Source: Clavulina sp. PMI_390 (lineage: Eukaryota > Basidiomycota > Agaricomycetes > Cantharellales > Hydnaceae). Taken from it: a DNA stretch of 64,000 bases. The stretch lies in the NCBI GenBank assembly GCA_015039315.1, contig WIDE01000008.1, positions 548,721 through 612,720 of the forward strand. Reading direction: 5' to 3'. A program made the translations under genes and the position numbers. This document shows positions 44,712 through 55,696 of the stretch, in pieces (positions within the stretch are counted from its first letter, which is position 1; every line of letters starts with the position of its first letter). The notes beneath the pieces were generated by a model. It saw nothing but the letters and a program-made list of their open reading frames with translations, was not told the origin of the DNA and did no database searches.

Positions 44712-46570
44712 ATGCTTTCGAATCACTCCTCCCCTTTATCTGTTCTCCTTCTACTGTGGTCTCATCTCCAACCAGCCCGTGCTGAATCAAGCACGTTCGT
44801 CGCAATCTACAACACCTCGACAACCCCGGCCCACCTTCCTTGGAATACATACAACTACTGTAACGCTCCGCATGTTAGCGCTGAGCACTATGAATATCCC
44901 CAACATCAAGGGGCCCAGCTTAAGCATGTTACTGTATTCATGAGACATCACAAGGTGCGTGCTAGTGTCTTGGCGCCCTATTCTCACTAGTAACATTGGA
45001 TAACGATGTTGATTTGCCCACCACACTTCCTTTATCGGATGACTAACAGAGAACACCTGATAACCTGTACCCTACCGAAAACTCTCTCAATCCCCTTGCC
45101 GGATGGAACTGTACCAACTTTCTCCAAAACAACTATGGAGGGCATACTGCACCTATCAACCACCAAATCACCATCCCAGAATGGCACCCATTCTTACCTC
45201 GTATATGGAATGGGTCGTGTGATGCCGGACAACTGACCGCAGAAGGACTCGAAGACGCCATCCAGCACGGCAAGGTGATGCTCTATTACTCTACTCCACC
45301 GTCTCCATATGGGCCAACACGCAATCTTCACATAGGATCTCTGGTCAGTATATGGCGGTGCACATGGGTTCATCCAATCTATCAATCATCAGGACATCTA
45401 CATTCGGACGTCCAATTCGGATCGAACGTATCAAGTCTCTGGTGGCCTCTTGTTTGGGATGGATCCCAAGTTCTCTGATTCCTTCCAAGTCTTCACACAA
45501 CCATCTCATGTAGGCGCATCGCCATACTGCCTTTTTGGGCGCACTCTGTGTTATAAATCTATTGCTTACCTTCCCACATATACATGCTCTCTAGATTGAC
45601 TCATTGGTTCCTTCATATTCTTGCCCGAGAGCAAACCAATTACGCGACCACTATCAAGAGGCCCCCGAATGGACTCATCACATGCAAGAAACGGAACCTC
45701 TGCGTGCACGGCTGGATGAGGTCCTGGGGACGCATGGCTTGGGCTCCTGGCACAACTGGCGTACGTTCTCCCAGCAAGCAATTATTCGCGGCATGCTGAT
45801 CCCAAGGCTTATAGATGACCATTACTTCGACTCATTCACGTCTCGAACCTGCCATGGACACCCGCTTCCATGCAATCGGAACGGGCATTGTGTGGAGGAA
45901 GCCGACGCAGCGAGCATACACGACGCAGGTCATTTTGAATACAAGTAGGTCTCTCTCGATCGGGAGATGATTTGATAAAATAATAGCTGAAGGCTTGATG
46001 AAGCTATATCTGGAACACCGCATCGGGGGCGAAGCGATATGTTCAACTGACGTTTGGTGTGCTCCTCCTTGTCGTCCGTTGAGGTCATATATCTCCTGAC
46101 GCTAAAGGCCGCTGCCATAGGTGCCATGTTCCTCGAGTTGGCACGTAACATGCGTGCACTAGCCTCCGATCAGGAACCATACAAAATGCGTTTATATGTC
46201 GGTCATGATGGATCAATGATTCGCCTTGCTTCTGGGCTCGGGATCGGGGGTCAGAAGCCTCTGAGATGGCCCGCGTTAGGGTCGGAGATTATTATGGAGG
46301 TGAGCGTGCCACAACTCCTCAGCTTTTGTTCTAGTCTATCTCCCCGCGAACCCCAAATTTACGTCTTACCCCTATCACTGTATTGGACGGTTCTTTTCTT
46401 CATATCAATAGGTTTGGGAAATCATTGGCTCCATTACAAAGGAGCGGTTCGTCCGGGTTCTCCACGAAGGCACCGCTGTCAAGGATCTAGAGTGGATCCC
46501 GTTCTCTGAATTTCTCCGCCTGCTCGATGACAATGTCCCCACCGATCTATTCGAAGCCTGTTCAACGTAA
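44712..46570 (+). CDS. Secreted histidine phosphatase (branch 2, acid-phosphatase-like)
   Basis: Eight exons: 44712-44954, 45050-45274, 45336-45509, 45595-45760, 45815-45944, 46004-46056, 46121-46299, 46412-46570; 442 aa. A signal peptide (SPLSVLLLLW, then SHLQPARA) precedes the mature protein. The catalytic MRHHKRTPDN (RHGxRxP type, created across intron 1) and the C-terminal proton donor GHDGSMIRL (HD motif) are both present. Other family blocks: LTAEGLEDAIQHGK, DLWSVYGGAHGFIQS, SYSCPRANQL and TSRTCHGHPLPCN with paired Cys. NCT and NGS are possible N-glycosylation sites. It likely hydrolyses phosphomonoesters outside the cell or in the secretory path; exact substrate (phytate, sugar phosphate) is not evident. 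It is divergent from the P450. Confidence 0.92.
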
Positions 46571-47005
46571 AGAAACAATTCGGAGCGGAGATCAAAGTGC
46601 ATCATGCAATGGCGCGCCATACGTCAGCGTGGTGGAGCAATCTAATCACCACAGCCCCACGCTGCGCGGATGCTTGCTTTTCATACGGAAATGCTGGTGA
46701 TAGCGCAGCTTTGGTATCCTCGTTGTCACCCTAGATTATATCCACAATTAATGTGCATATACAAGACACAAGAAACTATACATGGAGTGGCAACATAGCC
46801 AGAGCGGGACTCTGGGGGGTAAGCGGACCAAGAAATAAGGGGAGGAGGGGGGAAGATTACAACTCCACTAATGATACAGTGCAGACGATACCCGAAGTAA
46901 AACTGGTCCAAATTGAGGTGGCAAACGAAAAAAAGTGTGAACAAAAGAAAACTTGATTGTGCGGAATGATCGCAGTCATCCAGACAGGAGGTGACTCGGG
47001 GAATA
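46571..47005. other. Convergent 3' intergenic region
   Basis: 435 nt between phosphatase and coiled-coil gene stops; short ORFs only. Confidence 0.5.
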
Positions 47006-47756
47006 TTATGATCGTGGCCGAATCCCGTTGGAAGTTCGCCTAAGCACTTGAGGGACTTCGAGCCTTGTCCTACTGACTACTCGGGAGCCGTCTAGTTCGT
47101 GTTTGCGTGCGGGGGAGAGCGGAGGGCTTTGAGCTTTCACAGGCGGCCTCTCAGCTAGAGTGCGTCGGAGAGTTTGGACTTCGAGGTCTTTGTCCCTAAA
47201 CTGGAAAACGAGAAGAAAAAAAAAACCAATTAGGTTAGGCAAAAAGGAGGGCCAAGAACAAGCGGGGACGGAAAAAGGGCGTACTCGGCGCCACCAATCC
47301 ATTACCTCCTGCTTGAGTTCCCGAATTTCACGCAGATGCATCAAGAGAGCTTGCGCATTCTTATCAAACTGCCTATCATACGATGGATTTAGGTTGATTT
47401 CGATGAGGTGAAGTAGCATAACCAATAGTTGGAGGGATAATTTGCACATACCTTTTCCACTCATGGATCTGCCCATCCCGATGGCCAACAGCAGCCTCCA
47501 AATCTCTAATTCTTTGAAGCAGAGCTGGTACAGTCATCCCATATCCATCTTCCACCGCTCCAGAGCTTTCAGACGAGAATGGAGAGCCATGGGTAGTTGG
47601 GATAACTGGGAGCGCAGGACGGCGGCCGCGTGGAGGTGACTGGGCCATAGTGTTTGAGTACTGCTTAGGATGCTCTCTTCGGATATATGGAGTGAGATTC
47701 AAGGCATATATGTCGCGCTTTGTGTAAGGGACGTGGCATATTGTGCACACGCTCAT
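47006..47756 (-). CDS. Small coiled-coil protein of unknown function
   Basis: Three exons: 47756-47452, 47372-47306, 47200-47006; 188 aa, or 152 aa if the internal ATG at 47648 (MAQSPPRGRR) is used. Introns have GTATGT and GTAATG donors and CAG/TAG acceptors, and phase is kept. After a Pro/Ser-rich N-terminus there is a continuous heptad-like segment over both junctions (VPALLQRIRDLEAAVGHRD, HLREIRELKQEFRDKDLEV, TLRRTLAERPP), then a basic Arg/Ser tail. I do not recognise the family. It may act as a dimeric adaptor; this is only a structural guess. Confidence 0.65.
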
Positions 47757-48306
47757 GCTATGGTCCGCCGGGAATGCTTAGTGCGACTCTGGGCACGGAT
47801 TGATGCGCTGTAATGAACTATACCTGGTCGCAGGGGTTAAAGTAGGTCTACGAGCGCACGGTAAACACATGATATGCCCTGTCCAATACCTTGGTGAGTT
47901 CCCAGAATCGAGGGGAGATAATGTGGCACAACGAAGGGGGGAACGGGCTCTCACCACACGGGAGGGCCGTAGGGAGACGACTAGTGGGGGATGGCCTTCC
48001 CCCGATGTCGAAGCATTCGCCGCATATTTGGCAATGGTCGTCGAGCATTGTGGTGAGCACAGTGGAAGAAGAAAAAGCCCCTTTGAGCCATTGGCGCTTC
48101 ACCTTTCGGTCCCGATCACAATTGAATGGGCCCAAGCAAACCAACTTGATAAATGCGTTCCTCGGTCACCCTCGGCGCGCAATCAGTACCGTTATATTAT
48201 GTGTCCTACAACAAGCACTTATTTTATCGTACAACTTTTTATTATCGACTTCAAGAATGGTCATCATGGGTTTTTCGCTGCTTCATCCCTTTCGGCGCCA
48301 GTCGCC
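47757..48306. other. Intergenic region upstream of the coiled-coil gene
   Basis: 550 nt that includes the HET-C 3' flank. Plus-strand ORFs here run antisense into the HET-C tail and were not accepted. Confidence 0.5.
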
Positions 48307-51300
48307 TCACCAACCTCCTCGGAATCCACCTTGATTAGGAGGCGGCTGCGAGTTGTACCCACCGTAAGGCGGTCCAGGCGGAGGGCTCGAGCCTGGGAAC
48401 TGAGGGGGACCCCCATAAGGTCCATAGGGCCCTGGTGGGCCGGGAGGGGGAGGACTGCCTGGCCCATAGGAGAACCCGCCGCCATAAGGAGGATTAGGAG
48501 GCGGCCCGCCCCCGTAAGGGGATCCTGGCGGAGGTCCGTACGATGAAGGGGGCGGGTAACCGCCACCAGACGGCCCACCTGGGAATGAAGGCGGAGGACC
48601 GCTTGGAGGTGCATAGTGCTGAGATTGGTCGTACCCGTGGCCGTGGCTGTGGCCGTGGCGTTCCGCCCTCGCGGCACGACGCGCTTGCTTGCGAGCCTTT
48701 CTTCTGGCCCTTCGTGCGTCAACCGTCTCGTAGCCGTACTTTCCCTCTCGGGAGCTACCAGAACGTCCCGAGTCCGAGTCCGGGTCTCCACCGCCTCCGA
48801 TGCCTCGGTCTCCACCACCAACATTTACGGAAGGGAAGCCAGGGGGAGAGGATGGGAATGCGGATTGTCCAGGGTAGCTGCTCGTGGGCTGATTTGGATA
48901 GCTTTGCTGACCAGGATAACTAGACTGAGGTGGGGGGCCGCCGGGAGGGGGAGAGTAAGGCGCTGGAGGAGATCCGTAAGGTGCTGGAGGAGATCCATAA
49001 GGTGCGGAGCTCCACTGGCCTCCTCCATATCCAGACTGAGGAGGCGGGCCAGGGCTAGGAGAGTGCGTCTGCTGAGCGAGAGGTTGTCCAGTCACGGACA
49101 ACAACGGTGGGCCACCAGCACCCTCAGGGAGATCTCGGCGTCCAGTGGCAGAGTTATAGATGCCTTGAGCCTGTGAGACGCCGGGAATAGCATGCAGGTA
49201 TCCTGCAATCTCATTCTGAGCCTGTACTCCAAGGTTGGCACCAACCGTCCCTGCTTGGGGGTTCGGGTTATCTCCTTTGAGACGGACATTATCGTGGTTG
49301 CGGACAGAGTTCTTGCTGAGCTTGTTCATGATCTCATGCTGCTTGTGGCCCAGTCCGTTCACCCAGTCAGTCATAAACTGGAGCATCTCACGCTGGATTT
49401 TGGAGTTGCGGTCATGGAAGTCAGGGTGGAAGCTAGAGCATCAAGTCAGTATTAGCACCAATGTCCTAAGACGTTAACAAAAGACTTACAGGCACAGAAG
49501 TGCATCGTCAATAGCGGGAGTTGGATCTCCGTTCTCGCCCCATTGCTTCACCACCATCTGTACCACATATCGGACGATGATCTGAGCGAGATTACCGCAT
49601 GTTTCGTTGAGGATGAGGCCCTGAGAAGAGAGGCGATGTGTTAGGGTATATGCCGATCTGTGTCCAAGAAAGAAAGGACCTACGAAGTGGTCTTTGGACA
49701 AGAAGGAATGGGTAGGATCGGACTAGATTGCGAGGCGAGGTCAGAAGCCATCGAGTTTGGCGTAAATTTGAGAGTGCTCACAGCATTGGGATCATTGAAC
49801 ACCTCGAATTGATCAACAGAGTTGATCACACTGGCTGACTGTTCTGATAGAGTTGCGGTTGCTGATTTGAGGACGGGTGTCAGGAATGGCTGGAAACAGG
49901 CAAACGTCAGCATCGTCTCCAATGTAGGCTCGGATCGAACCTACATCGAGCACCGTATATATGAACACGGCAATAGAGTTGGTAAGCTTCTCCACAAGAG
50001 CGCTCAGTCCGGGGATTTTTTCGATCTGGGAGTTGAGAGATGATGAGTGACCTTCCTCTCTGATTTAGCCGACCACCTACAGTGTTCTCGATGACCTTTA
50101 CAACATTATCACGGAAAGTCAGGATTTGCCATAGAACAGCGTGAAGCTCCTCTGGGGACATGTCCTCGGGGCGCTTTCCACCTTGGCCAGGCTCGGCTGC
50201 TCGTGACATTTGCTCAATCCCTTGCATCTGGCGAGCCAGATCTGACCCGCCCACACCAGGCACTGCAAAGAGCAGTTCACGGAGGTTGTTCGAGTTACCT
50301 ACACCACGATTGGCCTCTCCTCTTGCCTTATTCATCTCCTTGGTGAGGTCGTTGATCGAGGCTTCGCTCTATCGTAAGAATGTGTATGTGAGTAGCCATT
50401 CAGACTTTTGGTTTAGCATTTGGAGGCTCACAATGTGGTCTCCAGCTTCTCCGAGCAGCGAGTGGATGAAATCTGATCCACCAAAAGTGCCAGTGACGAT
50501 GGGAGGAACCCTGCGTCCATTTGGTGCATTGATCCTGACATTATCACCAACGTGCGGGAACACTTGGTGATGGCCCATAGAGATCAACGCCAGCTCGGCA
50601 AAGTTCGAATGCGCAGGGAAGTCCTCGAGAGTGTGCATAGCCTGACCAAGCAGGCGGAAAGCCTCATATTGATCCTCGTTTCTGTTAGAGTTCCTGAACT
50701 TGCGGCCCATCTCAATGCAGCTCTTCAGGGTGCGACGAACAAGGGCCTTGGAGGTATCCCAGGAACCAGACTCATTGGCGATGTAGTTCTTCATCCCTGT
50801 CTTTGGATCCACCTCCAACTCGCGTGGATCGATGGGGCCACGCAGACCGGGATGGTATTTTCGGGGGTCTTCACCTTCTCCATATCCCTTTGGGTTGTCT
50901 ATCAGAACGATGTGTGAGAAACTAGGATCGTGAGCGATGTCGCGTTTTCAGCATACCAATATGCTCAGTCTACAAGTTCCCGAATAATAGTGAGATCGCG
51001 ATCGTAGGAATAGGAAGGGGGAGTTTCCTTACTGGAAGGTAAACTGCTAGACGCTCAGGAGTAACTTCGAACTCTCCCGTAGCATATCCGTGAGCCTATG
51101 AGCGCGGATGAGCCCAAAGCGATCGCACCCGACAGATGATCTTTTACAACATACCAAGAATCCCAGCGCCATACAGACATTGACGATCGTTTGCAACGGA
51201 AGTTTCTTCAGACCAGCGATATCCACTGCCTGGCTATAGTCACGGAGCCAATTGCTGCACACGACGATGAGTCGGAGTGAGATAGCCGAGCACTTTCGAG

Positions 51301-51718
51301 GACAAATAGCTATGGAGGTACACACCCGAAATAAACGCGCTTGATATCGAGACCCCCAAATTTCCCTCCGCCGCCAAATGAGAGGAGACCACCGCCCCCT
51401 GCCTTCTTGGCCAGAGTGGCTAGGACATCCTCGATGTCACCATGACGGAATGCCTTCCCCTGTAATTCGCACGATCGGGGGGACGGTCAAGCTCGAGGGG
51501 AGAGGACAGTACAGTAGACGGAATATTTACCTCAAGATAAGCAAACTAAGGGGCTCGGGTCAGTTATAGTGATTGAGGGGGGAGATTGCCCGAGTCGGGA
51601 CAAGATGAGCACGCACACTTGGAATATTTCCTGCACCGAATGCCCAGACTCCATCACTGACGCAAAACACCAGCACGATAAGAAGAGAAAGTAATATTGT
51701 GTTTGTAGAAATCCCCAT
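48307..51718 (-). CDS. HET-C family protein (heterokaryon-incompatibility locus homologue), secreted
   Basis: Thirteen exons: 51718-51617, 51545-51531, 51459-51326, 51254-51155, 51095-51033, 50969-50957, 50898-50432, 50368-50081, 50025-49945, 49889-49782, 49722-49684, 49620-49490, 49432-48307; 888 aa. A signal peptide (TILLSLLIVLVFCVSDGVWA) is followed by FGAGNIPSFAYLEGKAFRHG and DIEDVLATL, a hallmark of the Neurospora het-c product; FAYLE comes from a 15-nt exon and TEHI from a 13-nt exon. The Het-C domain continues through LDIKRVYFGNWLRDYSQAVD and AMHTLEDFPAHSNFAELALI. The C-terminal third is a long Pro/Gly/Tyr-rich tail like the glycine-rich end of het-c. In Neurospora, alternative het-c alleles cause fusion incompatibility; in basidiomycetes the role is not established. 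Start MGIS chosen over an ATG 30 nt upstream to expose the signal peptide. Confidence 0.93.
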
Positions 51719-52316
51719 CTTTCTCCTCCCTGTTGCGATCGATGCCAAGAGAACGCGCGATCGTCGAATGAGCGCCCAAATGAGCGGGGGCCGATGAGGG
51801 CAAAGGCGGACTCACAATCGATGAGAGATGGACGTGTCTTGGAGGAACCCTACAGAAGGCTGGTACCTTTATACTCTCACCAGATGTGAATTTCAAGTGT
51901 TGATTTAGGAAAGTTGGATGTTAGAACAGAGGGCTGTACTAATCAAGGTTTCGCCGCCGACGGGAGCTCCGGCATCCCCCGACTCAAAGCCCGCTCACCG
52001 CGCGCTATCGATTCCATTGAAACAAAGTCTATTGGGTTTATTTCTGGAGTTAGGAGTCGCCATTGGGCCAGAACCTTCTAATAAGCTCGTCAAGGTGCAC
52101 AACAGTCAGGGACTTGAGAAAGAAAATCATGAAATAAATAAATTACTACTGCAAGATAGGGGCAGCCGACAGCGCAGCACACCACATCCACAGGAATAAT
52201 TAGTAACCAAAGAGGGATATGGGACGAGATCATAAATACGTAAATTCGTTAACACACAACATGCTAAATTTTTTCACAGCAAAATGATGGTGCACAGCAC
52301 GCAGTGAAGTATGACA
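51719..52316. other. Intergenic region, HET-C promoter / SEC2 3' flank
   Basis: 598 nt. Short ORFs only; the part next to SEC2 is A/T-rich and likely its 3' UTR. Confidence 0.5.
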
Positions 52317-55163
52317 TCATACCGGTGTTGAAACTGTTGTCGTATCCTCATCAGATGTCCTGACACCGCCCATTCTTGCCCAAAACATATCTTCGCGCAG
52401 CTTCACGAGCTCCTTCCAGGTACGCTCTTCCCACGAGACAGGCTCGCTGTCTGGTTGGGGCACGCTGGCCTGGGACTCAGACTTGGAGTGTGTTGGGGGT
52501 CGTCGTGGGGGGAGCGCGGGCGGTGGAGAGATAGGTGGAAGAGCCTTGGAGATGGCATCAACTGGCTCACTTGAATAGCGAGATGCATCAGACATGATCG
52601 ATGCAGCTCGTTCCATTCTGGTGGATTGGGTGGGAGGCGTAAGGTCTGAATTTACAGTGACATCTGGCTGTGGCTCCGATACAGCAACTTTTTCGGGTTC
52701 CTCGACCACGGGAGCAGATTCTGGGACGGGTTCTGGTGCGGATTCCGGAACAGGCTCTGACACAGGTTCTGACACAGATTCTGATACGGGCTCTGATGCA
52801 GGCTCTGATGCGGGCTCAGGCTCGGATGCGGGTTTGGGTGCCTTTTCTGTTTCAGTGACTGGCTCAGCTTCAGCGGGCGGTGCTGATGGAGGAGGGGCGG
52901 GGGCAGCTCTAGCAGCAGCGCGTCTTGGCAGTGGGGGAGGTGCTGCTGCTGATGGTGCAGCACTAGGAGCAGCTGGGGGAGCGGCAGCAGGAACAGGCTC
53001 AGCAGGTTCAGAAGATGGAGCAGCCACGGGAGTAGAAACGGTATCTTCCTCTGCCGTCGTCGCCGTCGTACTGGGGGGCCTAGGCGTTGTGGCCTCATCA
53101 TGATGTGCGTGGTCGACATCAAAGATGACTGAATCTGGGCGGGATGGAGGAAGTTCGGTAGATACGGCTTTCTCGTGGCCTCCATCATCTGATGTGGCGT
53201 TGGTCGGCGACTCAGCTCTCTCCGGTGGAGTACGGAAGCCATCAGATTCAGAGGCAGGGGTCAGAAGCCCGGACTCTTCGCGGGCCCCGGTCCGCATGGT
53301 AGCAGCGTCGTCTTGAGGCACGTTATCTTCCGTACTTTCGGGATTCTTCGCCTTTGCATCAGACACCGTTGGTCGTCGGCGCGGTGGAAGGGGAGGAACA
53401 GGGGCTGCAGTCTCGGCAGAAGTGCGAGCAGGTGAATTAGTAGAGATGGGAGGGAGGCGTCGTGGGGGCGTGGCAGGAGGGGCCTGTTCTGCTTTTGGCG
53501 TAGTTGCACTGGGGGCTGGGCTAGTTGACCGGCTTGACGCGCCCAGCGCATTGAAACCAGATGCCCAAAGATTTCCTACTCTGCCAGCAACTCCACGTAC
53601 CGCTGGTGAGTTTTCGCTTGTTGGATATGTTACCGAACGAGCGGATGAACGAGGGTGAAGTGGAGGAGGGGCATTCGGTGCTTCGGGTTCGTTCCATACA
53701 TGAGTAATGATGCTCTCGCGCACAAAGTGCCACAAGGCACATGCTGAGCGTAGACGCTTCAAGCAGAATCCACTGTGACACAGAGGATAAGTTGTGCTGG
53801 GCTTCTGGTTCGGAGCTGGTGGTAAGGCGACTCGGAAAACGTATGTTTGGGCAGGAAGACCAGGAGGAAGATCAGGAGAGTTTGGAGAGGAAGGCACTGA
53901 TCCTGAGAGGAGTCCAGCAGAGCCTTTGAAGAACCGCGAAGTGGACGCCCATGATTGGGAGCCGAGAACACGGCGCCCACGCGACGTATCGTTTGGAAGG
54001 GGAGGGAAGATGTGTTTACCGCACAGTGCGCAAGTTAGATCATGGAGAGCAGGTGTTCCTAGGATAGATGAGGCTAGCGTAGGATCTGCAGTCAGCTTGT
54101 TCGATGGGACAGGCTCTATCGTTAGCTGGCCAGCGTGAACGGCTTGTTGAATAGATCGTCGGCTGAGGAAATTAAGGGAGGGGGCAAAGTCTAGCCTCAG
54201 GGTAGGGTCTCTGGTAATTTAAGAAATAAGCGTAAGATGATGGGGGCTGTCTTCCAAGGAGGAGGGTACTTACGAGTCTTCGTTTTGTAATCGAGAGAGG
54301 AAAGCGAGTTGAATGAGCGTTATTATGAGCGGAGGGGGTTCTCGGGAGGAACGGATGGAGCGAAGATGGGAGTTGAAGAGGAGGAATTCTTGGTAAGGGA
54401 GATAGGTTGTGGACAATTTTGGTGCCATCTCTAGAGGTGACAGCGCGGAATCATTAGGTACCCATTTCCCTTTGCCCATGAGCTGGCGGAGCTCTTGGGA
54501 TTCTTGTTCGGCGCGGTCCTTCTCCTCAATTAGAGATTGCATTTGGGTCTGCAACGCTCCAACGACCTCTTCCGTGCTGCGAAGCGTAGCCTCGGCTTCA
54601 TCAGCTTTCCGCTCACTCATGGCTCGAGCAAACCGTGCTTCGGCAACCATAGTATTGGCTTGATTGAAGAGGTTGGCGCTGAGGTCATCGAGATCTTTCT
54701 CAATTTCCTGCTTTGCGTTCTCGGCGAGGCCGCGCTGAGCCGTCTCCTCCTGCACACGTTCCATCAGACGGGTGAGCTCGGTCGTGATGGATGATTTTTC
54801 CACTAGGAGACCGGTATTGAGGGCAGATAAATGTTGGGCTCTTTCAATTTCGAGCTCGGAGATCTTGAGCGTAGAGGAACGCAAATTGGATGAGGTGACA
54901 TGGAGAGTGTCTTCCAGATCAGACACGCGGTCATAGGATTGAACGAGCTAGGGGGAGAATAAATTACAAGCAATTAACATAAATTATTTTAGAACTGACG
55001 AGGAATGGAGTAGACGGGTCTGAGCACTCACCTTGCCATTGAGCTGGCTGACTTGCTGGAGCAGATCATCCACCTGTTCTCTCAGAGTCTTGACCAGCTG
55101 TACGCCTGGATTATCTTCGCTGGCCCGAGTAGTCTCGTCGGTTGCGCCAGCCGTAGGTGCCAT
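52317..55163 (-). CDS. SEC2: Sec2-type Rab guanine nucleotide exchange factor
   Basis: Three exons: 55163-55032, 54947-54274, 54210-52317; 899 aa. Residues about 20-200 form a long coiled coil, the Sec2p GEF domain, with the conserved end LEDLSANLFNQANTMVA-type sequence (here LDDLSANLFNQANTMVAEAR) that opens Sec4/Rab8. It activates the exocytic Rab on secretory vesicles. After it come the stretch around KLSTTYLPYQEFL and a Cys-rich segment (TCALCGK ... YPLCHSGFCLKRLRSAC), which may bind metal. The C-terminal half is disordered, Pro/Ala/Glu-rich, with a 4-residue SEP(A/V) repeat. The C-terminal ends with WEERTWKELVKLREDMFWAR. The start is divergent from a zinc-finger gene. Confidence 0.9.
52717..52824. 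repeat. 12-bp coding minisatellite (about nine units)
   Basis: Imperfect 12-nt units of the form GGYTCTGAYRCR repeat nine times in SEC2 exon 3. On the minus strand they encode an SEP(A/V)-type tetrapeptide. The unit is a multiple of 3, so copy-number changes keep frame. Confidence 0.85.
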
Positions 55164-55696
55164 GGATGCCTGCCAGCAGAGATTCGCCCACTACCTTTGC
55201 AATTGTTGCGCCTGTTGTTTCGAGCTCTGACGGAGATCTCACCGGCATTTTCCGGGCAGCGAGCCGTCGAACTAAACCGCTGAAGGGGCGCAATCGTTCG
55301 CCGCGCATTCTCGGCAAATTTATGACAACTTGACCAATCTATTTGGACTGAATATTATACGGCATATACGCGTCCTTGATCATCGTCTTATGACGGATTG
55401 TCGCTTTAGCCTTGGCCATTGGAATCCAATGTGAAGCAAATGTATTGAGATCGAGTCTGCAAAGCATTTCGATACAGTGTACCTAGCAGGAACCAACTTG
55501 ACCGTTTACAGACATCGGAATTAGGGAGACCAATGATGGACGGAGCTGCGGCATGCAGATGGGCGGGCACAGCGTGGGGTTTGTGCCTCGAGTCCGAGGC
55601 GCCGGCCAGAACCTGTCACACCACGACACTCCCCTCCTTCCTCTCGCCCCCACTGCAGTCAAAGGCCCCTCCCCCCTCACCCCCTTTCGCTCCACG
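55164..55696. promoter_or_regulatory. Divergent promoter, SEC2 / triple zinc-finger gene
   Basis: 533 nt between divergent starts. A strong C/T tract (about 55625-55690) lies directly before the zinc-finger ATG, a usual fungal core-promoter feature. Confidence 0.55.

Noticed and set aside
48307..49386. Separate Pro/Gly-rich protein in the HET-C tail
   Set aside because: The frame is continuous with exon 13 of HET-C through FHPDFHDRNSKIQREML, so it is the C-terminal tail, not a separate gene.
52594..53103. Plus-strand ORF rich in Gly-Ser-Asp repeats
   Set aside because: It is antisense to the SEP repeat of SEC2, whose minus-strand frame has splice-supported family motifs; the repeat merely lacks stops in both directions.
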